Positions 1-6,955 are shown, numbered from the stretch's first letter. The stretch: 6,955 nucleotides of DNA from Actinomycetes bacterium (GCA_023412435.1 JAEYNS010000132.1:1-6955), one strand, 5' to 3'. Numbers and translations are program-made. Notes: a model not told the origin generated them from the sequence alone.

Positions 1-1
1 G

Positions 2-262
2 AACACCATCAAGCTCAGCGCCACGAACGTCGCGGTCCGGGTCGGCGGGTTCGAGCTCCTCGGCCTGGTCGAGGTCACCCAGCTGACCACCGGGCTGGTG
101 AAGACCACGACCCTGCGGTTCGAGGTCACCGCCGACCTCGGCGACCCGATCGGGTCGGTCGGCGTCGCCGGCGACCTCACCGCCACTGCCGCCGGGGTGA
201 AGGGCCACCTGGAGTTGGCAGCCGGACTGACGATCGGCGACGTGTCGATCACCGCGAACCCG
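2..262 (+). repeat. Repeat unit 0 (3' part only, cut by the window edge)
   Basis: Residues 1-87. A weak anchor copy is present at residues 12-27 (VRVGGFELLGLVEVTQ), aligning with LEVAGQRLSGTFWIEQ of unit 3. It is followed by the turn 'ADLGDPIGSVGVAG' and a strand-rich tail 'AGVKGHLELAAGL'. The NT strand of this copy should lie upstream of base 1, which indicates that the array continues leftwards. This is one of the most diverged copies. Confidence 0.6.
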
Positions 263-3200
263 CTGCGCCTCGAGATCGACACCGCCACCGGCTTCGTGGC
301 GATCACCGGCCAGGACATGGCGTTCAGCATCGGCACCGTCGCGCTGCGCGGCTCCTTCGCGGTGCGGCGGGTCCCGGCCGGTGGCGGGGCCACCCGCACT
401 GTCGTCGCCGTCACCGGCGGCAGCCTGGCGCTGACCGGCACCACCCCGATCCTGCGCAATCTCAACGGTCTGTTCGTCGTCGTCCCCGCCACGGCGGTGG
501 GCGCCACCACCCCGGCGCAGGCCGGTGGCCTGGCCGGTCAGTTGTCGGGCACCGTCGACCTGTCCAGCCTGCTGCCCGCCGAGGTCGGCGTCTCCGGGGG
601 CTTCAGCCTGCTGGTGAACCGCACCGGCCGGCGGGTCACCGAATCGGTCACCCTGGCCGGTGCCACCACCACCCTCGACGTGGCGGCCGGGCCGTACCTG
701 AAGGTGGCCGGCACCGGCGTGACGCTCACCGTGATGGGTCAGCGGCTGACCGGCTCGGTGTCCTTCGAGCAGTCCGGGACGACGACGAAGATCGTCTTGC
801 AGGACGTGTCGCTGCGGCTCGGCGACGGCACGACCGACCTCGTCGTGGTCTCCACCGTCGGGGTCAACGAGTTCACCCTCGGGTCCGGCGCCGGCCCCAC
901 CGCCGCCCGCTACCTGTTCGGCAGGCTGCGCGTCCAGGTCGCGATCAACCTGCCGGGTGTCAGCCTCGGCGGCGACCAGCTCTGGCTCGACCTCAACACC
1001 GACCCCGCCGCCGCGCACGCCCTGACCGACGGCACGTCGCTGCCGGCGAACCTGCTGCGGGTAGGGGGCACAGGGATCCACCTCGAGGTGGCAGGCCAGC
1101 GCCTCTCCGGCACGTTCTGGATCGAGCAGACCGGACCCGCGACCGCCAGGGTCACGCGGATCAGCATCAGCGACCTGTTCGTCTTCCTCGGCGACCCGGG
1201 GGCCGACCAGGCGGCCGGCCGGTCCGTCACCGACGCGGCGTTCGCCGACAACAACGGCGTCGCGCTGACCAGTGGCTCCGGCAGCCTGCTGCTCACCCCC
1301 TCCGGGCTGGCGGCTGCGGTCGCGGGCACGATCGTGGTGTCGCCGCAACTGGCCGGCTCGGTGCTGCAGATCGGTGACCTGCCGGTTCGCCTCGAGATCA
1401 ACACGGCGCCGACCGCGGTGAACGACTCCGCGCTCGGCCTCCAGCTCCCGGCCGGCCGGTTCCTGCGGCTGCAGCTCGGCACGCAGACGACGGCGCCGGG
1501 CGGCGCGGTCACTGCCAACCCGGTCAGCATCACGATCGCCGGCCAGGCCCTCAGCGGGGTGTTCAGCTTCGAGCAGGTGACCTCCGCCGGGCCGGACGGG
1601 CGCACCGGCACCACCGATGACGTCACCAGCGTGAAGATCGCGGCGACCGCGGTGGGCCTGTTCCTCGGTGACGATGGCGGCACCCCTGCCGAGCACGGCG
1701 ACGACATCGGGCTGCGGATCTCCGGCGGCATCGCGCTGCTGCTGCTCACCCCCGAGGGCATCGCCGGCCGGATCAGCGCGCGGGCCACCGTCAGTCTCGG
1801 TGCCGGTGTGGGCAGCGCGGGGGCCGACGTCACCGTCACCTTGAACCAGCTGCGGCGGGTAGCCGGGACCGCCGTCCGTCCGGTGGCGGTCAACGAGAGC
1901 TTCGTGATCGGCGGCACCACCACGACCCTCGTGCTCCCGGCAGGGGTCTACCTCCGGGCCGCGATCACAGGGCTCGGCCTCGACCTCGGCGGCCAGCGGT
2001 TCACCACCGACCTCGGCTTCGAGCGGGCGCTGCGGCTGAACCCCGACGGCAGCCTGGTCACTCCCGAGGTGGCGACCACCACCTTGTCGTTCGCCAACCT
2101 CGGGCTTCGGCTCGGCACCGCCGACCGTGACGTGGTCGTGGTCTCCGGCGGGCACGGCAGCTTCGTGATCGTCGGGGCCGGCGGCGGCGTCGCCGGGGGT
2201 ATCGTCGGCGTGGTTTCGGCGCAGGTGGCCATCGACGTCCCGGGCGCCACCTTCCAGGGTGCCTTCCGGGTGCAGCTCAACACCCGTCCCGCCGGCACCG
2301 GCGCCTACCTGCTCGACCTGGGCACTGCGAGCACCACCGACGACATCGCAGTCAGCCCCGGCCTGGCGGTCACCGGGAGCGGGATCGTCCTCGAGATCGC
2401 CGGCCAGCGGCTGACCGGCAGCTTCGGCTTCAGCCGCAGCACCGCCGGCGACATCGTGGTCCTTGTCGACGACGCCCGGCTCGCCCTCGGCGACGGCAGC
2501 CGTACCTTCGTCACCGTCGAGCTGGACGGCGCGCTGCTCGTCACCGCACCGCGTCCCGGGGTGGCAGGCGGCCTGGTAGGCGAACTCGAAGCGGTGCTCA
2601 TCCTCTCGCCGGAGCTCAGCTCGCAACTCGGCATCGAGGTGGCCGCCGACCTGCCGGTGGTGCTCCAGCTCAACACCACTGCGGCGAGCGTCAACCGGAC
2701 GTTCACCGTCGGCTCCCTGAGCCGGGCCGTCAACGTCCGGGCGAACACCCTCGCCGTCCAGGTCGGCCTCGCGTCCCGGCCGGCCACCCTGGCGCTGTTC
2801 GGCCAGAGCGTCACCGCGGTCGTCCGGTTCGAGCAGACGACCACGCCCAGCGGCGCGAAGGTGGTCAAGGTCGGATTCACCAACCTGTCCCTCTTCCTCG
2901 GCGACGACAAGGGGACCCCGGCCACCGGCGACGACGTCGGCCTGCGGCTGACCGGGGGCTACGGCGCGATCCTGATCACCCCGACCGGCTACGCCGGCGA
3001 GTTCCTCGGCACGATCGCGCTGGCCGGATTGCCGGTCACCGTCGACGTCTCGCGGCTCAGCGTCCAGGTCAACACCCTTGCCGTCGCGGTCACCGAGACC
3101 GTCGCCTTCGTCGACGGCACCGGCGCGGGCACCACCCGCACCATGGTGCTACCGAAGGGCCAGTTCCTGCGGATCGCCGGTACCGACATCGTGGTCGGGT

Positions 3201-6200
3201 TCGCCGGCACCCCGCTCACCCTGACCGGCAGCGTCGCCTTCGAGCGGGTCGGCACCGGGTCGAACCAGGTCACCCGGATCGGGATCTCCAACGCGACCCT
3301 CAACCCCAACGGCCAGGCGATCGACGGCACCGCCCCGTCCGGGAGCCTCGTCGCCCTCAGCGGCGCCCTGTTCCTGTTCGGCGCCGGCGCGGTCACCCAC
3401 GCCGGAGGCCCCGGAACCACCGACGATGTCCGCACCACCACCGGCGGCGTCGCCGGCGTGCTCACCGGACGGGTGCAGGCCGGCACCACGTTCGGCGCCT
3501 CCCTCGGCTTCGCGCTCAACACCACCAACGCCGCGGTGAAGCAGAGCGTCGTCGCCGGCACCGAGACGATCAGCGTCGACCTGACCACCACCCAGCGGTT
3601 CGCGTTCGTCGCCCGCGACGTCGAGTTCGACCTCGGCGACTTCATCGAGGTGCGGGCCGGTCAGATCGTGCTCAGCGGGGATTCCTTCTCCGGCACCGGC
3701 CTGGAGTTGTTCATCGGACGCGGCCCGTCCCGGCTCGCCGACGGCAGCACCAACCCCGACGCCGTCGGTGTGCTGATCCGCAACGCCAGCCTCACCCTGG
3801 TCCGTGATCCCGGCGGCACCGGCTACGCGCTGCGGGCCCGCGGCCAGTTCGCCATCCTCGGCCTCGACGGCCTCGAGGTGAGCGCGACCGTCGACTTCCT
3901 CGTGAACACCAGCTCCGCCGCGCTCGACCCGGCCGACCTGGACGCGGTGGCCCCGCTGCCCGCCTCGACCGACCCGATCGCGGCCAACTACTTCAGCTTC
4001 CGTGCGGTCAACGTGTCCATCGGAGTCGCCGGAGTCTTCGTCATCAGCGGCAACCTCAGCCTGACCCGGCAGCCGAACGGCGACCTCGACCTCGCGTTCA
4101 ACCCGATCGGCGTGGTGATCAAGGTCGAGGGCACCAACATCGCGCTGCTGCAGGGCTACGCCTCCTTCAGCATCGCCGCCGCCACCGGGTTCCGGCTGAC
4201 CAGCTTCAAGGTCGGCTCCTTCAAGCTCCTGCCGAAGGAGACCGACATTCCCGCCTCGGTCAGCCAGTTGACCGGCGCCGGCACCGTCGCCATGTTCCCG
4301 ACCGCCGACCTGGCCGGACCGTACCGCGGCCAGGTGCTCCGCTCCGGCGACCCGAACTACGCCACCAACCAGATCAAGGTCGTCTTCAACGACCCCAACG
4401 GCGTGGGCCTGAACATCAACACGATCACCGACGCCGAGGCGGAGATCCAGGTTGTGGCCAACGGCGCCACGGTCGCGCTGGCGGGCACCGGTGGCAACCC
4501 CGTCCGGGTGGGCACCAGCAACACCTGGATCTACACCCTCGCCGCGCCGCTGCCCGCAGGGCTGGTCACCGTCCGGTTCCTTCCGGGCAGCTTCGCCGAC
4601 AACTCCGGGGCCACCACGATGGGCGAGGACGAGTCCTTCATCCTGTGGACCGCACCCCCCGGCGCGCCCTCGCAGACCCAGCCCGGCCCGACTGCCGCGC
4701 TGGCCAGCCCCGGCAACGGCGGCGTGATCACCGTGGCGCAGATCAACGCCCAGGGCTACCTCGACATCACCTACACCAGCCTCGACGGCAGCCCCATCCT
4801 GAAGAGCACGCTCAACTCGACCGTGCCCTTCACCATCCGCGGGTCCGGCGTCGCGGACCTGCTGGTCGCCGACACCCCGGGCAACGCGGACCGTCCGATC
4901 ATCAGGGCCACCCCGCTGCTGATCTCGGGCAGGGCCGACACCGCCACCTCGGTGACCTACCGCTACTACCTGCAGGACAGGAACAAGCAGAACGCCATCG
5001 GGCTGTTCCGGGCCGGCACCGTCGAGCTGACCTTCGACGGCGAGTTCTACAGCACCGGCAACGGCACCGCCCCCGCCGGCTCACCCGGCAACCTGCGTTC
5101 GCCCGGCCAGACCCAGTCCTTCCGGATCGACCCCTCGGCACCGGGGGAGACGACCACCAACGGGTCGGTGGCGCTGGGACCGCTGTCCCTGCAGGGCCCC
5201 AGCATCGGCCTGGCCGACTTCGGCTTCGCCGACGGCATGGTGGTGCTCACGATCGCGCTCGGCGTCGACCGGGCCAGCCTCGACTTCAGCCCGTCCGCCC
5301 CCGCGCCGGGCGGCGGGTCGCCCGGGACCACGCCGTCGCCGAGCGTCGAACTGCTCGGACTGATGGGCACCTTCGACCTGGCGGTCGACGTGTTCGGGCT
5401 GTTGTCGGGGAAGTTCAGGGTCGAGCCGACCGGCGCCTGGTCGCTGAACGTCGCCTCGCTCGAGGCGGTGATCCCCGACGTCGCCGAGCTGAGGGCGACC
5501 GGGATCGCGATCGCGTACGACCCGACGGCGGCCCGTGGCCAGGAACTGGTCAGGATCAACACCGCCGAGCTCACCCTGCCGAAGTTCGGCATCACCGGCA
5601 GCCTGCGTCCCTACAACCCGTCGACCCGGACCAACCTGGACGCCGACAACGCCACGACCCTGGCCGCCGGCGTCATCCCCGGCCTTGTCGTCCGGGACAA
5701 CGGCTTCACCCTCGGCACCGCCGAGCTGAAGTACAAGCCCGGCAGCCCGAGCACGGGTGGCGCGGCGCCGGTCGGCGGCGGCACCGGCAAGATCAGCGTC
5801 TTCGGCATCCTCGAGCTGGACGACATCCGGGTCGGGGTCTCCGGCCTCGCGGTGAACTTCGACGCCGACGACCCGGTCGCAGGGTTCACCGGTGAGATCT
5901 ACGTCGCCACCGGCGGAGCGACCCTGTTCCCGGGCAAGTCGTTCACCGCCCGGCTCACCGACCGCGCCACCGCCGACGACCGGCGTCCGGACGGGACCGT
6001 GGACGACGAGGCCTTCCGGATCGGCCTCGGCTTCAGCGCAGGCGCGGTCTCGGCGTTCGTCCTCGACGTCGACACGATGGAGATCGTGCTCGGCGGCTAC
6101 GTCACCCTGACCGCCCGCGACTTCGAGCTCGACACCTCCGCAGCCGGCACCGACGCCGAGCTGGTCAGCTTCGCGTCCGTGGGCGCCACCGTCACCATCG

Positions 6201-6955
6201 GCGACCTCCGGCTGACCGGCGAGGGCCGCCGGTTCGCGGTGACCGGCAACGGCGACTTCGTCACCAAGCCGGGCTTCGGGATCTTCCTCGCGGTCGGCTC
6301 GGCCTCGGGCGACTCCTTCAAGTGGCCGTCCTGGCTGCCGATCCGGATCGACGCCATCGGCATCGAATGGGCCGACATCCAGCAGAACCCCGGCGACTTC
6401 GTCCTCACCCTCTCGGCCTCCGTCACCGGGATCCAGGGACTGGGCGGGCTGACCTTCTCCGGGTCGGTCCAGGGCATCAGGATCCAACCCTCGCTGCTTG
6501 TGGAGGGCAAGTTCCCGGTCATCGGGATCGACTCCTTCGGGGTGACGGTCAGCGGCTCCATGTTCGGGGGCGAGATCACCGCCGGGCTGGTCGGCGGCAT
6601 CCTCCGGCTCGACTCCAGCTTCGCGATCATCGGAACCTTCGACCGGACCACGCCGGTCGCGCAGCGGGTGCTGTACCTCGGCATCCAGGGCGGCTTCTCG
6701 ATCGCGGGGATGTCCGGGTTCACGATCCGGCTCGGCTTGAGCGAACTCGGTCCGCTGCAGGTGTTCATCAACGTGGAGGTTCCGGGCGGCATCCTGCTCG
6801 AGCCGAACAGCGGCCTCACCCTGAACGACTTCTCGGCCGGGGTCGAGTTCTTCAAGACCCTGCCGTCGCTGGAGGACCCGTTCGCGCTGCGCAGCACCGT
6901 GGGCGACCTGCCCACCGCCCAGACCGCCGACACCTGGCTCACCTCGCTGCAGCAG
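2..6955 (+). CDS. Internal fragment of a giant repeat-containing, beta-rich protein of unknown function (both ends missing)
   Basis: One frame is open across the window: 2,318 codons with no stop, entering with N-T-I-K-L and leaving with W-L-T-S-L-Q-Q. Third positions are almost all G or C, as expected for real coding sequence at this GC content, and the frame encodes conserved repeated motifs, which a chance frame would not. The order is a repeat array (residues 1-1424), two Ig-like modules (about 1454-1716) and a long beta-rich region (about 1717-2318). I saw no cysteine, about ten methionines, nine tryptophans and six histidines. No transmembrane helix, signal peptide, coiled coil or catalytic motif is visible. 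No start or ribosome binding site can be chosen because the beginning lies upstream. An extracellular structural or adhesive role is inferred from architecture only. The coding call is very sure; the function is unknown. Confidence 0.97.
263..601 (+). repeat. Repeat unit 1 (short, diverged)
   Basis: Residues 88-200. The strand is LRLEIDT and the anchor is FSIGTVALRGSFAVRR at residues 108-123. Only about 15 residues separate the two landmarks, against 29-49 in the other copies, so the 'VNES...LPAGxFLRV' segment is missing and replaced by 'GFVAITGQDM'. The copy ends with 'AGGLAGQLSGTVDL', matching the 'GxAGxLxGxV' end of later units. Confidence 0.65.
602..979 (+). repeat. Repeat unit 2 (canonical, short acidic turn)
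   Basis: Residues 201-326. The NT strand is FSLLVNRTG, followed by 'VTESVTLAG' and 'AAGPYLKVAGTGV'. The anchor LTVMGQRLTGSVSFEQ is at residues 242-257. The turn is the short form 'LRLGDGTTDLVVVS'. The end is diverged ('TAARYLFGRLRVQVAINLPGV') in place of the usual LTPxGxAG segment. Confidence 0.82.
980..1384 (+). repeat. Repeat unit 3 (canonical, long turn)
   Basis: Residues 327-461. The NT strand is LWLDLNTD, followed by 'LPANLLRVGGTGI'. The anchor LEVAGQRLSGTFWIEQ is at residues 361-376. The turn is 'FVFLGDPG' followed by a long polar stretch rich in Asp and Ala, then 'GSLLLTPSGLAAAVAG'. The two tryptophans here (residues 328 and 373) are the only ones in the array. Confidence 0.85.
1385..1828 (+). 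repeat. Repeat unit 4 (canonical, long acidic turn)
   Basis: Residues 462-609. The NT strand is VRLEINTAPTAVND, followed by 'LPAGRFLRLQLG'. The anchor ITIAGQALSGVFSFEQ is at residues 510-525. A polar insert 'GPDGRTGTTDD' separates the anchor from the next strand. The turn is the long acidic form 'FLGDDGGTPAEHGDDIG', followed by 'SGGIALLLLTPEGIAG'. It is the closest partner of unit 7 in this turn. Confidence 0.87.
1829..2263 (+). repeat. Repeat unit 5 (glycine-rich end)
   Basis: Residues 610-754. The NT strand is degraded to VTLNQL, then 'VNESFVIGG' and 'LPAGVYLRAAITGLGL'. The anchor LDLGGQRFTTDLGFER is at residues 660-675. The turn is short: 'LGLRLGTADRDVVVVSGG'. The LTPxGxAG segment is replaced by a glycine run (VGAGGGVAGGIVG). 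Confidence 0.8.
2264..2656 (+). repeat. Repeat unit 6 (canonical, short turn)
   Basis: Residues 755-885. The NT strand is FRVQLNTRP and the approach to the anchor is 'SPGLAVTGSGI'. The anchor LEIAGQRLTGSFGFSR is at residues 797-812. The turn is short: 'LALGDGSRTFVTVELDG'. It is followed by 'LLVTAPRPGVAGGLVG'. Confidence 0.85.
2657..3055 (+). repeat. Repeat unit 7 (canonical, long acidic turn)
   Basis: Residues 886-1018. The NT strand is VVLQLNTTAASVNRTFTVG. The anchor LALFGQSVTAVVRFEQ is at residues 930-945. The turn is 'LSLFLGDDKGTPATGDDVG', followed by 'LTGGYGAILITPTGYAG' and 'FLGTIAL'. This turn repeats that of unit 4 almost exactly, three units later. Confidence 0.87.
3056..3502 (+). repeat. 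Repeat unit 8 (diverged turn)
   Basis: Residues 1019-1167. The NT strand is LSVQVNTLAVAVTETV, followed by 'LPKGQFLRIAGTDI'. The anchor at residues 1067-1082 has lost its GQ but keeps LTGSVAFER. The LGDG turn is replaced by 'LNPNGQAIDG' and then 'ALFLFGAGAVTHAGG' with 'GTTDDV'. The copy ends with the typical 'GGVAGVLTGRV'. Confidence 0.75.
3503..3889 (+). repeat. Repeat unit 9 (variant class)
   Basis: Residues 1168-1296. The opening is canonical (LGFALNTTNAAVKQSV), but the rest is a different version. The anchor is IVLSGDSFSGTGLELF (residues 1222-1237), leading into 'FIGRGPSRLADGSTNPDAVG', 'VLIRNASLTLV' and 'GTGYALRARGQF'. 'FIGRGP...DGxxNPxAxG' takes the place of the FLGDD turn. It may represent a second repeat class of the full-length protein. 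Confidence 0.7.
3890..4273 (+). repeat. Repeat unit 10 (terminal, degenerate)
   Basis: Residues about 1297-1424. The copy opens with VDFLVNTSSAALD and has a weak anchor GVAGVFVISGNLSLTR at residues 1341-1356. The remainder, 'DLDLAFNPIGVVIKVEG' to 'FKVGSFKLLPKE', no longer shows the LGDG turn. It looks like a capping unit that closes the array before the Ig-like modules. The right boundary is approximate. Confidence 0.6.
4361..4648 (+). other. Ig-like beta-sandwich module 1 (within the giant CDS)
   Basis: Residues about 1454-1549. The module starts with strand 'NQIKVVFND', has the loop 'NGVGLNINTITDAEAEI', and ends with 'WIYTLAAPLPAGLVTVRFLP', 'GSFADNSG' and 'ESFILW'. The pattern of strand, acidic loop, 'LPAGxVTV' and 'xxDxSG' is typical of bacterial Ig-like domains (Big/SbsA-like) found in surface proteins. 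It lacks the array's NT and AGQ landmarks. The family assignment is from motif shape only. Confidence 0.55.
4649..4690 (+). other. Pro/Ser/Gln-rich interdomain linker
   Basis: Residues 1550-1563, 'TAPPGAPSQTQPGP'. It is proline-rich and without hydrophobic strands, and lies between the two Ig-like modules. A similar but longer linker, 'SPSAPAPGGGSPGTTPSPS', occurs at residues 1763-1781 within the next region. Both look like flexible spacers. Confidence 0.6.
4691..5149 (+). other. Ig-like beta-sandwich module 2 (within the giant CDS)
   Basis: Residues about 1564-1716. After 'ALASPGNGGVITVAQINAQG' comes strand 'YLDITYTSLDGSPI', then 'PFTIRGSGVADL', 'VTYRYYLQDRNKQ' and 'LFRAGTVELTFDGEFYSTG'. 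The order of features parallels module 1: entry strand, G-containing loop, 'x-F-T-I/I-Q-V' strand, aromatic 'TYRYY' or 'WIYTL' strand, and a 'G-T/L-V-x-V/L-x-F' strand. This suggests a tandem duplicated domain. Module 2 has a longer central insert. No exact family can be named. Confidence 0.5.
5150..6955 (+). other. Long beta-rich region with Trp-rich segment, open at the right edge (within the giant CDS)
   Basis: Residues about 1717-2318. Strands alternate hydrophobic and polar residues without predicted helices. Recognisable landmarks are 'LMGTFDLAVDV', 'LSGKFRVEP', 'VFGILELDDIRVGVSG', 'GEIYVATGGATLFPG', 'VTIGDLRLTGEG', 'KWPSWLPIRIDAIGIEW' (residues 2107-2123) and 'LVEGKFPVIGIDSFGVTVSG'. 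Two sites resemble the repeat anchor (residues 1794-1809 and 2064-2079), so part of it may be a diverged continuation of the array. Pro/Gly linkers occur near residues 1763-1781 and 1912-1929. The last residues, 'TADTWLTSLQQ', are the most helix-like part and may begin a new domain beyond the window. Function unknown. Confidence 0.6.

Larger units (their letters stand above)
2..4273 (+). repeat. Tandem array of degenerate ~134-residue protein repeats (one partial plus ten complete copies)
   Basis: Three landmarks recur in the same order. The first is a strand ending in 'NT' or 'DT' (Asn/Asp at residues 93, 206, 332, 467, 615, 760, 891, 1024, 1173 and 1302; spacing 113-149, mean about 134). 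The second is a 16-residue anchor like LEVAGQRLSGTFWIEQ, starting at residues 12, 108, 242, 361, 510, 660, 797, 930, 1067, 1222 and 1341. The third is an 'LGDG/FLGDD' turn, usually followed by 'LLLTPxGxAG' and a 'GxVxV' strand. Between the first two landmarks there is often 'VNESFxxG' and then 'LPAGxFLRVAGTGI'. The alternating hydrophobic pattern suggests beta sheet, such as a beta-solenoid or stacked beta-sandwiches. The copies are clear in protein but strongly diverged in DNA. I do not recognise a named domain with certainty. Confidence 0.88.

Noticed and set aside
1058..1080. A small patch with rarer codons (GTA, ACA, GGG) as a sign of foreign insertion.
   Set aside because: It encodes the normal 'RVGGTGI' part of unit 3, in register with other units. 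A few rare codons are within chance.
1205..1460. Palindromic GGCCGGCC motifs (near 1212 and 1449) as operator or recombination sites.
   Set aside because: They fall in Ala-Gly-Arg codons of the gene, are expected often at about 70% GC, and have no conserved flanks or phasing.
910..1923. A 337-codon open frame on the minus strand, with further minus-strand frames at 1948-2298, 2305-2925, 2989-3645 and 6097-6942.
   Set aside because: All lie antisense to the repeat array or to the right-hand region. They are rich in Pro, Ser, Arg and Thr, and their series of open stretches follows the codon bias of the plus-strand gene. No independent coding signal or intergenic space for promoters exists.
5281..5344. 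Possible gene boundary or terminator at the Pro/Gly-rich stretch.
   Set aside because: The main frame reads straight through as a Pro/Ser/Gly linker (residues about 1761-1781), with beta-rich sequence on both sides. No stop, start with ribosome binding site, or hairpin followed by a T run is present.
4645..5895. A 416-codon plus-strand frame in a different register, very rich in Arg, Pro, Gly and His.
   Set aside because: It overlaps the Ig-like modules and the right-hand region in the wrong frame. The Arg/Pro/Gly/His-rich composition is the usual out-of-frame shadow of high-GC coding sequence, and the third-position GC bias does not follow this frame.
5081..6487. A 468-codon open frame on the minus strand.
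   Set aside because: It is antisense to the strongly supported plus-strand frame. Its translation is a low-complexity mix of Gly, Arg, Asp, Glu and Ala, as expected when GC-rich codons are read backwards, and no motif or domain pattern is visible.
2..6955. Classical RTX nonapeptide repeats, cadherin motifs or an LPXTG sorting signal.
   Set aside because: No GGxGxD nonapeptide series, no cadherin-type DxNDN, and no LPxTG followed by a hydrophobic tail were found. The acidic turns present do not fit these motifs, and the C-terminus is outside the window.

Overview
The whole window lies inside one very long protein-coding frame on the plus strand. The frame starts at base 2 and reads to base 6955 without a stop, giving 2,318 codons. 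It enters already in progress and leaves still open, so neither the true start nor the stop is here. No other gene, RNA gene, mobile element, CRISPR array, promoter or terminator can be supported. GC content is about 70% by eye, and third codon positions are almost all G or C. I saw no in-frame TTA and only one CTA leucine codon. This fits a high-GC bacterium; an actinomycete is the simplest guess, but composition alone does not exclude others such as Chloroflexota or Planctomycetota.

The product is a fragment of a giant, low-complexity, beta-strand-rich protein. It is dominated by Val, Thr, Gly, Ala, Leu and Asp, and I saw no cysteine in 2,318 residues. Layout by residue of the fragment: (1) residues 1-1424 are a tandem array of one partial and ten complete degenerate repeats. 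Mean spacing is about 134 residues, and each copy has an 'LxxNT' strand, an 'AGQxLxGxFxFEQ' anchor and an 'LGDG' turn. (2) Residues about 1454-1549 and 1564-1716 look like two related immunoglobulin-like domains joined by a Pro/Gln/Ser-rich linker. (3) Residues about 1717-2318 are a less obviously repetitive region of alternating hydrophobic and polar strands, with a tryptophan-rich 'KWPSWLPI' segment. At least two places there look like diverged copies of the repeat anchor.

No catalytic motif was recognised. Lack of cysteine, beta-repeat architecture and Ig-like modules suggest a secreted or cell-surface structural or adhesive protein. That is inference: the N-terminal signal and any C-terminal anchoring or export signal lie outside the window. 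From memory, and unchecked, the style resembles giant repeat proteins of environmental bacteria that are usually annotated as hypothetical.
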